Origin: Amia ocellicauda
Taxonomy: Eukaryota > Chordata > Actinopteri > Amiiformes > Amiidae
Length of the DNA: 64,000 nucleotides
Direction of reading: 5' to 3'
Assembly: GCF_036373705.1 (NCBI RefSeq)
Contig: NC_089869.1
Coordinates: 15,215,550 to 15,279,549 of the forward strand
Shown: piece after piece, positions 13,701 to 26,299 of the stretch
Layout of the letters: each line of letters begins with the position of its first letter
How positions within the stretch are numbered: position 1 is the first letter of the stretch
Notes under the pieces: generated by a model
What the model was told of the DNA's origin: nothing
The model's database searches: none
The model's input: only the letters and a program-made list of their open reading frames with translations
Made by a program: the position numbers and the translations under genes

Positions 13701-16700
13701 TGTGACAAACTAAGATTAATCCATGAAATTATGACTTCCCCAAAGATATTCTAATTCACAATATCCTTGTTGTGTTTCTTCTAAGTGAAATTTGAATCAT
13801 AAATATAAGGATCCATTGAGTATGTAAAGCTAAACTATTTCTGACAAGACATTTGTCTTTAAAATCTGTTCTTTCGGTAAGATCTCTTTCTCAAAATGCA
13901 TAAGTCTCAACATCAAATACATAGTTAAGTTAATCTTAACCATTTACATTATATTAAAACACAAAGCCAGTTCTTGAATGTCAAAGGTAAGGGAAGAAAC
14001 AGTATACCACAGCTTGTCACTATATATTAAAAGCATGGCTGGCACTCTACAAAAAGCAGTTATATGACCAGAACTTAACTTACAGTATTTGAAGAGGAGT
14101 AAATAGTTTGATCCTAGATTAAAAATGTTGTTTTTGAATACAGTTTTCCTCAGTAATTAGTTTCCTGCTTGGGTTTTCCTCAAATTCATGTATTACTGTC
14201 ATAGAGTTTATAGTCCCAGCTCTGTCTGTCAGGCACTTTATAGTTAATGTAAATGGCTTACACCTATGAAATATTATAGCTGACACTTGGCCCTTTATTT
14301 GCGAGATACAAAATAGAAATGTAAGCACTTTGGCAGGATGTGGCAAATCCTAGTGAGCAAATTTTTACTTTTGAAAGCTGCTATAAAATATCCAATAACA
14401 TGTGTTTCAAATTGGCCATTGGTTATAGATCAGTTTACGAGGATGGCTCGTTATTGACCAAGTGGAATTTCTTTTGTTGATAATGCTCCAGGGATGCATG
14501 GGTCAATTAGTTTGGCACACCAGATTCCTGTAGTAAGCCAATTACATGTTTTGCTTGTGGTCCTTGTTACCTACTTTTCCTGTTGACTGCTTTGTGCCTG
14601 ATGGCAGTAAGTAGCAAAATCATAACTTCTGATATTAACAAACCCAGAGGAAAGAAACCAAATCCACATTCTGTTTATTTATTTATTAATGTATTTATTT
14701 TCAGATAAATAGATAATACATAGGGGATAAACACATCAATTTGCTTATCTGACCCAAAACTGTCAGTTTTGGACCTTCTTGGTTACAAATTTGATGCAGT
14801 CAGTTTCAAGATGTCGACTTCGGGTGTTTCAACAGGGCTGCTTGTCTGACATCTCTTACAGACACTTCTATGATGTCACGATTTGAAGAAAGGTGCATCT
14901 CTACAAGCTGTGAGTGTACGCCCCTTGTCAGAATGTTAGCTGGACTTTTGCATGTGATCGTATTGGACTTTCAACTTTTTTTCATCTGATGTATGACCCA
15001 AAATAATAGCCACACTACCTAAACAGCTGGAGCACTACATGGTGATGAAAATTACACAAACAGATCCATCTCTAAGAACTCACAAAAGTGTAATTAGTAG
15101 TTTTTAAAAATACAGTTTTCTAACATTTTAACTGCCAGTAAGATTATTGTTTATAGGTCTGAAGTATAGATTTTGCTAATAAAACAGAAGTAGAGTAAAC
15201 AAAAGTCCCACTATATTTTGGGAATCGAGCAGTTTTTCCCTTTAAGATGAATCTGAATAACCATCACATGATACTTTCCATTGACGCTTGATATTAATAA
15301 TATGATAATGGATAACCTTCTGTGAAACGGCTTGATGCAAAATATTTATTTGCCAAAATCTGTTTTATTTACTGTTTAAATTGCATTTCAAAATGTCAAA
15401 CCTGGAGATCATACTGTTTTAGTTTGAAATGGTCCTTATTAAAGAAATATCAGATTTCATGAGTTACATTCTTTTCTTCCTAACTTGCGATGGAAATCCT
15501 GGGGAAATAAATGTGTGCTCAATTTTAAAAGTCATGAACTACTTCTTTATGTCCTTAATGCATTTCTGTCTGAGTACTAAATGCTATTGTTGCAAGACTT
15601 AACTCGAGAAATATCCCAAAACAAAGAAGATGCAGTGGGAGTTCTTGAAGGACAACTTGGGAAATCTGTCACTATCAGCACCGTGTAAAGCATTCAGCAG
15701 TGATCGCCATCCCCATATGCTGTTATAAGAAAGCCGACAGGAAATGTTCAACATATGTTTTGTTGCTCATCAAAACATATTCTCATCTTTCTGTACGGTA
15801 TCCAAACCAAGAATAATGGCACACAACATATTCTCTTCTAATGTTAAACTTGTTTGTCACATACTTGTGGTTTTGCTCCATTGAATATAAGACAGAATTA
15901 TGTGTTCAGATTAATTTAAAATTATAGATCATAGTTATTTTTAAACTTGGCCATTAAATGCAAAATTTTATAACAACTTGCTGGACACCCATGTTCATGT
16001 AATCTTTAATGATCATGCTGTCAAAGGGGATATAGTGGTATTTTTATTGTAAATTCTGTGTCCAAATAGTACTAAATAATGCAAGGATATGACAGTTGTC
16101 ATAATTATTCTTAGTAGCTTGGGACACTTCTTTCACTTCTTTCCTATATTTGCTTTCTTTTTTAGGACTAGAACATTTATTAGCCTGGGATTATGAAATT
16201 TAACTGACACTTTAGTTCGATAAACCATATTTCTTCCAGCTGTTCTATGTTTTTGCTAGCAAGGAAAAAAATAACAAGCAAATACTTGAAGTACACGCAG
16301 AAGGCCTTATGAGACAGTGAAAGACTGGCTTTAACTCCATTGTTACTAGGTTATAACATCACTCTCAACAGGTTTCTTAAAGGGTATGCCAATATAACTT
16401 CATTTATCCTATATCATATATCCTTATCCTCGTATTTTACTGCCAATCTAAATATGAATATACAAAATACATGTATACAATGGAAAAAATATGAGTTATG
16501 TATGTGACCAGCATTTCTTTCCCAGCTTGAATCTTATGGACATTTTCTTGAGGCAGGAAAGTATTTTGATTTCAGGGCTTAACTGAATGATGCCACAGAA
16601 GTATTGTATTTATATATACTGTACTTGTGTGTATGTAAATCATGTGCAAATGCAGTACAGTTATGCACAGTAGCCTTGTATGCTGACGAGCATTAATTAA

Positions 16701-16799
16701 AAAAAGAAATGAATAAATACCTCTTTGTTATTGTATAAAACATATAGCAAAAATATTTTATTTTCACATCATTCAATTTGTCATTTATGATCACTGCAG
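7741..16799. other. Intergenic DNA with two enhancer-like islands, no gene seen
   Basis: Mostly AT-rich and featureless. Two sub-blocks look more constrained. The first, about 8,120-8,430, includes CTTTGACCTTTG near 8,355, a paired TCF/nuclear-receptor-like sequence. The second is about 9,090-9,320. Overlapping open frames between 9,735 and 10,414 show no known domain, splice structure or start context and are treated as chance. I see no tRNA, rRNA or intact transposon. Confidence 0.5.
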
Positions 16800-16980
16800 T
16801 CACAGGGATGTCCAGCAGACTTCATTCTTTAATTAGGCTGGTGCCAAGGCCATGGGTCTGTACAGACCACTCTGAAGCCGAGGCGGGGAGCAGCAGCCCC
16901 AGGAGCAACTGTCACACTGAGTCCTTTTAGTGATCATCAGAGGTGAGGCCCAACCCTGCCTTCAAGGCCTTGGATAATGA
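16800..16980. promoter_or_regulatory. GC-rich island with a perfect SMAD-box palindrome
   Basis: About 180 bases of clearly higher GC inside AT-rich flanks. It contains the perfect 14-base palindrome GGTCTGTACAGACC at 16,855-16,868. This is two head-to-head SMAD-box sequences (GTCTG and CAGAC) around TA. An NF1-like GGTGCCAAGGCC lies just upstream. Msx genes are known BMP targets, so a SMAD-responsive element is plausible, but occupancy and target are inference. Confidence 0.3.
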
Positions 16981-17751
16981 AAATGCCAAATTAAATAAAA
17001 ACATACCCAGTGGTATATATTTAATTGTACTTGCGTTGTTCCTCTTTATAAACGGAACAACCCTACCGATCTGGAGAAAATAAATAACAAAATAATACGT
17101 CTTTTGGACTCGCAGCTCGTTAATCCAACCAACTGGGGCATAACATGTTTTATGTTTATGAATGTATCTATCTGTTGCAGTACAACCATTTCATTAATAG
17201 CGTAGGAGGTGGCAGCACTAGTAACAGGCATCTGAATACTGGAAACGTGTGTTTATGGCTGTTTATTTTCCATTATACAAAAGTCAATATGCTCAGGCTA
17301 CACACATCTTTGTGTAGGGAATTGTTCTGGCACATATTCTGTATGGTTTTCACTTTGGGATTTTGACTGTGTGTCCTAATGGATTAATACAATAGTCAAA
17401 GCAGCAGCAATGATAGCAGGTTATTTATAATTTGTGTGTACTAAACACGGATCCGGTTGCCATGGATACACCCTTTGTATTATTGCTCCCACTCGCACCC
17501 TGCAAAATTAATATTTTTCATAACCACTAAACATTAACAGCACATTTCCCAATATACCCATGATGTACAATCTGGTGTTATACATAGAGAATCGATCATT
17601 CTGAAATTTACAATACTGTATTACCACTAGGGGTCTGGATAATTGGCCAAGGGATAAATATCCATATTCACTATGTTCAAAATGATGATAGTATTTATTT
17701 TTTATAGCGCCTTTCATAAATAAATATAACAAAGTGCTTCACGAAAGAGTT

Positions 17752-17830
17752 AACCCCCCCTGCCCTGCTGGTTTTCGTCCCAACTGAGCTCTCAATTGCT
17801 TAATTGAACCCTTAATTGACTAACAGTCTG
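17752..17830. repeat. Partial copy of a hAT-like nonautonomous element
   Basis: The stretch running CCCTGCCCTGCTGGTTTT, then TCCCAACTGAGCTCT, then CAATTGCTTAATTGAACCCTTAATT closely matches the left arm of the element at 57,296-57,482. The terminal CAGTGGTTTTCAAA sequence is missing, so this is a truncated copy. Upstream, at about 17,695-17,745, is an ATAGCGCCTTTCAT...AAAGTGCTTCACGAAA stretch that also looks like old interspersed-repeat sequence. Confidence 0.6.
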
Positions 17831-19888
17831 ACCCCACACGGTGTCACAATATAAATGGTGAATTATTCCTCTTAAGTGTAGGAATCCAAACAAAGCAATG
17901 TTATTTTCTGCTAAGAGTTAAATCTACTTCTATAGTGTAATTACAGTTATAATACATATACATTAAGTGTGAGAGAGCTTGTAATTAGTAGTTTGCAGGT
18001 TTAAATGAGTTGACAACAAGTGAAATAATAAAACATTACAAAGCAATTATTGTACATCTGACATTATATTTTGCCCTGGGTAAGGGCGTCATCTAAGAAT
18101 TAAATTATAAATGTAAAACAAGCTGGGGGGCTGTCACTAAGTTTCCTTTCCTTCTGGTTAGTTTTACTCTTAATTACTTTGGCTTGTGGTGGGACACAAA
18201 GTAAAATTCCAGCACGGAAGGGTAAAGTGTCTTTTTTGTGCGCTGTTCAGTTATTGTGAAGAGACAGTCATTTCAAAGGCCAGTGGGAGAAGATGCCAGA
18301 GCTGATAGTGTCCACATGTATCCTATCATGCTAATTGAAGCAGCCTGCCCCACCAAAGCTGAGCCTTGAACAACATGGAAAAAACACTTGGGACAGAGAA
18401 AACAATATTCAAAGGATGACATTTTAATGTCATTCTCTAATGCAAAGCAGAAGCATCCATGAGTCAGTGAGTGTCCATTAAATAGTTTTTCTAATGAGAA
18501 TTATAATGTTTGCTTAATAATAAATACATATACCATTGTTTTACTGGCATGACTAATATTTGGACTTGCAGCAAAGTTCCCCATTTCCCTGCAGCATGAA
18601 AAAACATTTTTTTTTCATAACTAAGTACAGACCAAATTAAATATTGAAATAAAGCATTATTGTATGTTTATACCTACTACTGTAGCATCGGCTGTTTTAA
18701 ATTCCCTCCAGAAAGAAAAAGAGAAGATTGTTCCTGATACAAAGCTCAATGACTCTTCTGCAGAAACACGTAAAATTAAAAATTGATTAATATATTTGAA
18801 AATATCGAAAATGAGTAGGTTAGTCAACCAAAGATCAACAACTGGCCTCTTCTTCATAGTTTTCTTTTAAAAGTGCAGATATTGGTGAATATATCACATA
18901 AATATGATCAAAAACCATTTCAATATTTATATACTACATAGTTGTTTTAAGAGCCAAACCATTTCTCAGGGTGGAATCATGAATATTATGAATAAAACAT
19001 TTTATGGTTTCAGTGTTTCAGATTTCATTAGCCCCTTTCCAGAAATTCACACACAAATCTTGCAACTGTAATGAAGCTGGAAACTTTTCATCATAGTTAA
19101 CTAGATGTTATGGTTGCAAACAGCTTAGTTCACAAACATATATAAATTGTATGTAAGCTGCACAAAATGAAAATTCGTTTTTTAGGTCAGAATAATTGGC
19201 CATTACTAAAATAATCTCACAGATATGTCTTTCTTAACTTAGATCATAACCATTAGACTATAATTTGCATCATTATACTTAAATGTAAGTATTTTGTCAT
19301 GAACTGTTAAACATTCAGTTATTAATTTCAGATTTTTATTTATAATATTCTTAATGTTAAAATATATAACATATTTTTGGTTGTTGTTTTGTTTTTTTGT
19401 GTGTGTGTGAATAATACATAAAGACAAAATCCCCTTAAAAGAAACTGCTCTTAAGCAATGTCCTCAAGATAGTCTGGCTCCATCAAAAAGCTAATTACAT
19501 GTCTACAAAAACCGCCTTCAATAACGTAGCAATTAGGGAACTTGTCACTATAGCTTCTTTATATTTACTTTTTTTATTTTTAAGCACAGTTTAAGGATTT
19601 TATGTAATTCTTTGTTTTTGGCTGTAATTACTTTAACTATTAAGGAAAACAATAGGAGACCCAAAGTCAAAGATTCCCAGGGCCATAGCCAATATATTAA
19701 AATGAGAAAATTACAACAATATTACAGCTCAAGAAGTCCATTCGAAAAGGAACAACTTATGTCAGAAGCCAGTCTGGTTGTATTGCATTTTCAGCTGCTG
19801 AGTCCTACACACGATAGCTAATGATTTCATTCATGTTTTGACGTAAAACTAGGAAAGGTGGTAAACCTTGGTGGGGTGGGCTGGAGTC

Positions 19889-19922
19889 TGAGTCAGAGTA
19901 TTGTCACAGACTGAGTCAGTCT
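19889..19922. promoter_or_regulatory. Paired AP-1 consensus sites
   Basis: Two exact TGAGTCA heptamers lie at 19,889-19,895 and 19,912-19,918. The second sits in a 15-base perfect palindrome, AGACTGAGTCAGTCT (19,908-19,922). Spacing is about two helical turns. The sites are seen directly; AP-1 binding is inference. Confidence 0.3.
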
Positions 19923-21518
19923 GTTGTTTCATAGAGACATAGGAGTTCAACAGATCAAACATCACTAGGGTTACAGTGCTGCTGAACGCTGCCCACTAAG
20001 ATAAGATCACACGCAACCTTCTCTCTCATTCCTGGTTACTATTCAATAGCCAATCAGCAGTACATCCTAAGCTTGATAGTTAATCAGCAGTTAGGGTTTA
20101 CAGCAGTTCGAATTCTCCTCCTCTACTTAGGAGGAGATACAGTTCCGACTGACTGTGGACTTTTTTAAAAGCTTTTCAAAGGCTTGAGGAAGTTAATTTC
20201 TCAGTCAGGATCTATGTATTGCGAGAGAAAGTAGTGAACTTGTGTGCCCTGAAGGAGCCAATGCACTTGACCTCCCTCCCCCTTCTCTTAGGAGTTATTG
20301 TCTTCCTTTGTTTTAAAATATGCTTCTGTTGCTTTAATGTGCTCTTGAACATTGAAATAGATTGTAAGATTATGTAAAGCTATGCAATCTCCAAGTCTTG
20401 CTCAGCTGTACATGGAGTGAATGTGGAGAAATGTGGGTTGAGTCCTCTGGGAATTTATCTTTTTAGAGGAACTGTTAATTGTGTGTTAAAAAACAAAGCG
20501 CTTAAATACATTTTCTCCCTTTTCTGTTCTGCTCCACCTTATCTCTACTCATCCGCATTTAAAAGTACTTCCTGAATGTCACTGTCTGCGTTAGTCACTG
20601 GGTTGAGGTAATCAGACAACTTGCATTATGATGCCTGCCCCTGTGTTACGTATCATACATGCTTCTGATGTACATATGTGTATACTTATGTACATCCTAT
20701 CATGGGCACTATCATACCGTTTTTTTACATTCATAAACTAAATGTACTACAACTGCCAAACACAATAATACATATTCTGTACAAATGTATGCACAAAGTA
20801 CTGCCGCATACAGGCAATATCTTCAGAAACTTAAAATTCTGATATTATTATTATGAGCAGTAGTATGCATACCTCAAATTGGGCTTATGATACAAAGGAA
20901 CTATATGCTGTGCAGTCTGTGGGATTTTAAACATATTTTGCTTGTGATGGTTATTATTACATCTCTGGCACCAAGCCCTTCGGTGGATGTTTTTCTTTTA
21001 TGCTAAATCGTCTGAGCATTAGGGTCTTTGCAGAGAGTTACAAGACATGACATTTTTAAAAACATACAACTAAGGTCAAATATGGAGCTCATTAAGGGAC
21101 CATAAGCTACTGCAATTCACACACACACAAAATAATTTACTTTGTGGTTGTACCTCCAGTCATGTGGAACTTTGTTTTACAGCTCTGATTAAGAACAAAG
21201 TAAAATCTACAGTTTTAAGGGTGGGGGGAGCACAATATTTTGTTGATATATTATGCGTTTCAAAAGAATTGCCATACTTAACTTTATCTTTTCTTTGCAC
21301 ATCATTCACTGTGGTGCCCTTTGCTTAGCCACTTCTTGTATTGCATTCCTGCATTACAAACACTACAGAAATACAATTTCACTCAAGGATTTAAACAGAT
21401 TTTTAACCACTGCTGCTAATTAATAAAACAATTTACTTATTTTATAGGTTTTTTTAATGATTCTGACACATAGAACAGTGAAATTGTGCAAACTATTCTC
21501 AATATGCATCATTAAGTG

Positions 21519-21587
21519 CTTTATTTTAACTAACTTTATTTTAACTTTATTTTAACTGACATTAACTTTATTTTAATTTTATTTTTT
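21519..21587. repeat. Imperfect tandem repeat of ACTTTATTTTA units
   Basis: Several 10-12 base units of the type (A)ACTTTATTTT(A) follow one another with small interruptions. A simple AT-rich minisatellite with no coding content. Confidence 0.7.
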
Positions 21588-21599
21588 GTATAAACAGGC

Positions 21600-21960
21600 T
21601 TTCAGCCTTAATTGGGGCAGGGTTTTATCACCTTTTTGAAGAAGGGACACTGACACCGCATTTCCTCTGTAAGTGTGTGCAGGTCTCTTTCTGACCTACA
21701 CATAGCTTCACACATTGTCAGTCTTGTCTATATTGTGTCTTGTTAAATGCAGCATGAGACCTCTTAATCTGGGAGGGGGCTGTTTAATTGGCACTTAGAC
21801 AAGCAAATTACCATGACATAGCTGTATTTTTCAATTAGCAATAATTGGAGACCTTTGGTTTGTGTGTATGTTTAGCTTCTGGGAGCATGCAGTTCAGCTC
21901 CAGACTATTTTTTTCTTTGCTGTACCTCTTTTAATTTTATGAGTAAGAGAGGGTTCTCAT
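21600..21960. promoter_or_regulatory. Candidate conserved noncoding element with homeodomain sites
   Basis: A compact block of mixed composition. Four TAATT/AATTA-type cores sit close together at roughly 21,784-21,848 (TTTAATTGG, CAAATTACC, TCAATTAGC, AATAATTGG). Such clusters occur in developmental enhancers, including autoregulated homeobox genes. Because the surroundings are AT-rich, chance is a real alternative. Confidence 0.25.
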
Positions 21961-24279
21961 AAAAGATTAAAGTAATGGGGACAGTGATGCCAAGGAGATT
22001 TCTTACCATTAGCAGTAAAAATGCGGTATTCTGATTTCCTGAAACAAAATTGCATATTTATAATAATGCTAGTACTTTCACACACACTGAAGCATGCAGT
22101 GTATGTGATCTGTTAAGTGCCAAGTGGAAAATCTGACAATTTGTGTTTTGTTTTGTTGGACCATTCGTAGGTCTATGGAAGACAGGCATTAGCACATATG
22201 GTTGAAAAACAAGTATATTAATGTCTTACGTACAGATGCCAACATTACACAGAGCAGACAGACATCAAATAATACAGTATGATCTGATAACCCCTATGCT
22301 GGCCTTCCAAGTCTCGCTTGGCAGGGAGCAACACTGTGGGTTTCAAGCTGATGACATGCAATCCAGCAGAGAGGTTTGGTATTAACCTCCTGGCTCAAGG
22401 TCATGTTTCAAACGTACTAACCACATCATACATAGTACAGGTCTATTTTCATGAGAAATGAATACATCTGAGTTAGTACCTTTGAAAAGCATGCCTAATG
22501 TGGTTTGTGTAAAATTAAAGCAGAACTCTGTTTTCTGAAATGTAAAGAGCAACATGTTTAATATAACACCCTCTATAACCTTGCATGATTAGTGTGTTTT
22601 GAATCAAGACACAACTATCCCTATGCGGAGTACAGTGTAAATATTAAACAGATTGTTGTGCACAAATCTGAATCTGAATGTAAAAACCCCTGAAAATGTC
22701 TGTTCCTTTGGAAGCTGATATCTATACAAATAACAAAAAAAAGTGTTTTCTGTGCAAACTGGTTCACAATTACATTATTGGTTTATACAGTCTCCTGAAA
22801 ATATCCCAAAGGGAAGTTATTTGGCAGAAAGTTGCTTTTAATATGTCTCAAAATTGTTAGCAGCTGGCATGAGTACAGGAAATGCTTCTCTCTTTAAAAC
22901 CTCAAAGCAAATAATACTAGTAACATGCAATATTCATAAACCTATTTCTTAATTTCTGCCCATCTATACAGAAATCACATACTTCTTTTATGTTATTACT
23001 CCCATAACTTTGCCTATGATATTTCTGAATGTTTCTGTATTGAAAGACATCCCGCTTTTATTGGTTCAGATGTTTGAATTATCTTACTCTTAGTGTCATC
23101 TGTATTAATTCTGTCATTAAGGAAGCAGCTCCACAGAACAAATTACTTTTATTACTATAATGGCTTTATCCAGCAACTGATTTGTAAGGTGATATTAATA
23201 TTTTAATGTCTTTATGATCATTTGTAAAAACTTGTAAATGGTTAATAGGTGAACTATAACCATCACCTTCTGTTTAATCTCATGAAATATAGATTTCTGA
23301 CAGTAATAATTTAGGTTTTAATAGTTTAACTGGTAGTATATAATGTCTTCATGTTATGGAGCTGGCAGTCTCACTACTGAAATGATAGCTAATGGAATAA
23401 AAGCAATTAAACAATGTCAATTATAGCTTGAAACACCGGTTAATTAATCAAAGGTGAATGTCAGACACTCACAGCTTATGATAAGACTTTAACAACTAAC
23501 AATCTGTTGGATATTTTGCATAAACCTATTTCCAGATAGACAAAAATGTGGGTTTTTTTCACATTATGTGAGGCCTAATTTTCGAAACAAATTGGAAATA
23601 AATTAGGCTTTCAGTTTTTATGATTCAGATCAAGAATATAACCAACAGATTGTCCTGGATGTATTTTGAATTGGCAGATGGGTTTTTAAAAGGGTGTTTT
23701 TAAAACCAATGTAAACTCCTACACTACTCAGGAATGTATCACTGCCATACTACAGGCATCTTGAAACTCCATTATGTAATCTAAAAGGATTGCAAATGGC
23801 CTTTAGCATATTATATGAATTATTATATCTGGCATCAGAAACCCTCAGACAACTTAAAATGAAAGCAGAACTGTTAGCTGTTAGCACTGATAGGATTTTC
23901 GAACTATACAACGGCATCCCTCTGAGACTTTGTTTTATTTGAATGATTTAACTACACATAAATACATCTTTCTAATTGATGCAAGGGGATTATTTAAACG
24001 ATATTTATTTGACAGAAAAAAGCAGAATTTCACTTTGATCTATTCCCAGTAGGGAAAAGTGAATCTTGGTTGGTTAAAACTAGTTGTAACTTCCTGTGTA
24101 TTTTAATATTGAATGTAGTATGCCCACACTTCCATATATTATCATATATTCTAAGATTTCCTCCACATTATGAGCACACTTGTCTGTGTATGCAGGGGTA
24201 TTTAGAAGTATGTCTGTCTCTGTTTGTTTATGTGAACACAGTTATGTCACTTGAAGTATGGAAGCACGACTCGGCCCCA
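21961..24279. other. AT-rich intergenic DNA, nothing recognised
   Basis: No coding frame with family motifs, no RNA gene and no clear repeat unit. Composition is ordinary for the gene-free part of the window. Confidence 0.55.
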
Positions 24280-25400
24280 TTGGTGTGAACTGAGTCTGCG
24301 GCGCTTTCTCAATGCAGCCCTGTCCCGACCCTATTGATGTGGAGGAAATGCTGTTGTGACTTCAGCAGAGTGCTTCAGGGAGCCCCCCGTCCCCCGTTTC
24401 AAACGTTCGATATGGCTGTGAAAGCTGTTGTTAATAAAAGTTAAAAAGAATCGGATGAAAAGAAGGTGAAATTGAGCAGCCCAAGCTGTATTATTTCTTC
24501 TCTGTATGGGAGCTGCCCTTTCGGAGGTGCTCTGGCAGTTACAGGCTAGGGGGGTCGCTGGATATGTCGCCATTACTGCCTGAGGGCAAAGAAAATTATT
24601 TGCTTCTCTGAGGCTTCAAAGAGAGCAATTATACTTAAGTAACCAAATGAATAGATATCCCAGCTTGCCAGCAGCTTTGAGAAAACAGAAGAGGCCTTTG
24701 AGGGAAGTACCACACCTTATGAGTAATGTGTAACAGCTCGTATGATAATTGCGAGGAAAATGTCCTGCCCCTGAACCAAAGGGACTTGCGCCAGCCATTG
24801 GCTCTCATCAGAGACAAAAAGGGCAGAATGGCTCCACTCCGTATGAGCTGCATATTTAGAGAAGGCAGTCATTGTGAAGGCACTCTGAGTAGTGGCACAT
24901 ACGAAGTCAGCTTCCTATTGAAATCCTGAAAGAGCCTTTGATTGGAAATTGCTTTGGCAGGAGAGCTCACCTGCAGAGAGGAGTCTATAGCCTTTTAGAG
25001 GACTCAACAGCTGCCAGGGCTGTAAGTCTGGGTACCTAGTGGGCCAAATAATAGAAGATGTAGAGCTTTTCAATGCAACGCCACTTAGTAACAGAAGGCA
25101 TGTGCCAAGCTTGCAAAATAAGAATGAAAAGTGCCCTTCGGAGTTTACTAAATATCAGGGGAGACTTTTTTCTCTCTGCCTATTCTAACACTTCTGTAAA
25201 GAACAATGGCAGATACAAAGCGTCCGCACTGCAGAAATATACAAACAATCAGCAGCAAAAGGGTGAAGAACTTAGCTGAAGTGTGGAAGCCATCAATTAC
25301 ACAGAGCAAAAGTTAAAAACCCAGCAGGAAGTGCACATTATAATGCAGAGATATGCAAGCTGAACGGAGCAGATGCCTTACGCTGGGATCGAGAGACCAA
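24280..25400. promoter_or_regulatory. Large candidate enhancer block with four TCF/LEF cores
   Basis: About 1.1 kb with markedly higher GC and complexity than either side, and no splice structure or protein motif; the short frames on both strands are uninformative. Four TCF/LEF core hexamers fall within 330 bases: TCAAAG at 24,616-24,621, CTTTGA at 24,675-24,680 and 24,696-24,701, and the extended CTTTGAT at 24,936-24,942. About 0.2 such hexamers would be expected in that length under equal base frequencies. Msx genes respond to Wnt and BMP signals at the neural plate border, so an msx3 enhancer about 19 kb upstream is a reasonable inference. It is not demonstrated. Confidence 0.35.
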
Positions 25401-26299
25401 TAGTCAAGCACTTTTTCGGTGTTTGAAGAACCTAACCTAAACACTTGCAGGATTCTTTTTTTTTTCTGCTTTTCACCCTGATTTGTACCCGTGATGAAAC
25501 ATGTTAAAGCCTCTCATTACCATTTTATTTAATATTAATTTTCTCACTGTTTAGTCAGTTTCAGATTAAAAAAAGCCAACTTCTAGTAAAGACAGAAACA
25601 TTTGTAGATTATAAAACTGTTTAATAAAAAAACGTATTGTATTAATTTATATTATTATATATTTTTCCGCTTTTATGCATCAGCAAGTGAAACATAAATG
25701 GACTGCCACAATCTGTAAATGTCATCCCGAAAGCTGACAAATATCACAGGTATGAATAACATTTGTATGTTTTACTCTGAAAAACAATTTCAACAGTATG
25801 AAACTGTAAATAGATCATTTAAATATTCAACCTAGAATACATTATAACCTGTTGATCTACCACCAGAGAGATGTAGCCATTTGACACTAATTATGCCTTT
25901 CAAATACTTAGAATAATAGCACATTTTGATATGGTGATTTAAAGCATACATTAATTATAAGTACAGAGAAGGATCTTATCCCTGTGAGATCAGAAATGTC
26001 TGTTTTGTTCTATTTTGGGGGTAACTGGCAAATTTGATTTGTTAAAATATCTGAAGAATGTGGTTTATTCTTGTTCAACATCGCTGAGAGATATAGATGT
26101 CTGCAGGGGTATAAGAAAATGCAACATAAACTACTTAAAATGGTATTCATGGTATTTAGCATAATTAAACTGACTGCAGATGAGCAACGAAAGGATACAA
26201 TAAGGATTTCTGAGCAAGACCTTATGTGTCAGAGTGAAGGAGGTTCAGATATTGCAACGCATGGAAGGAAAACGTGACGGCTCTGAAATTAACTGAGTA
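25401..26299. other. AT-rich intergenic DNA, nothing recognised
   Basis: No gene or defined repeat seen. A short T-run lies near 25,456. Confidence 0.55.

Larger units (their letters stand above)
17831..21599. other. Intergenic DNA with enhancer-like and AP-1 motifs, no gene seen
   Basis: No coding signature. The part at 18,230-18,480 has balanced composition and two TCAAAG cores (18,273-18,278 and 18,419-18,424). Near 19,889-19,922 are two perfect AP-1 sites. The rest is AT-rich, ending in the TTTTA-type tandem repeat at 21,519-21,587. Confidence 0.45.

Noticed and set aside
24331-24929. Several 60-80 codon frames on both strands in the GC-richer block
   Set aside because: They overlap each other, lack motifs and splice logic, and are better explained as frames in a noncoding element with fewer stop codons.
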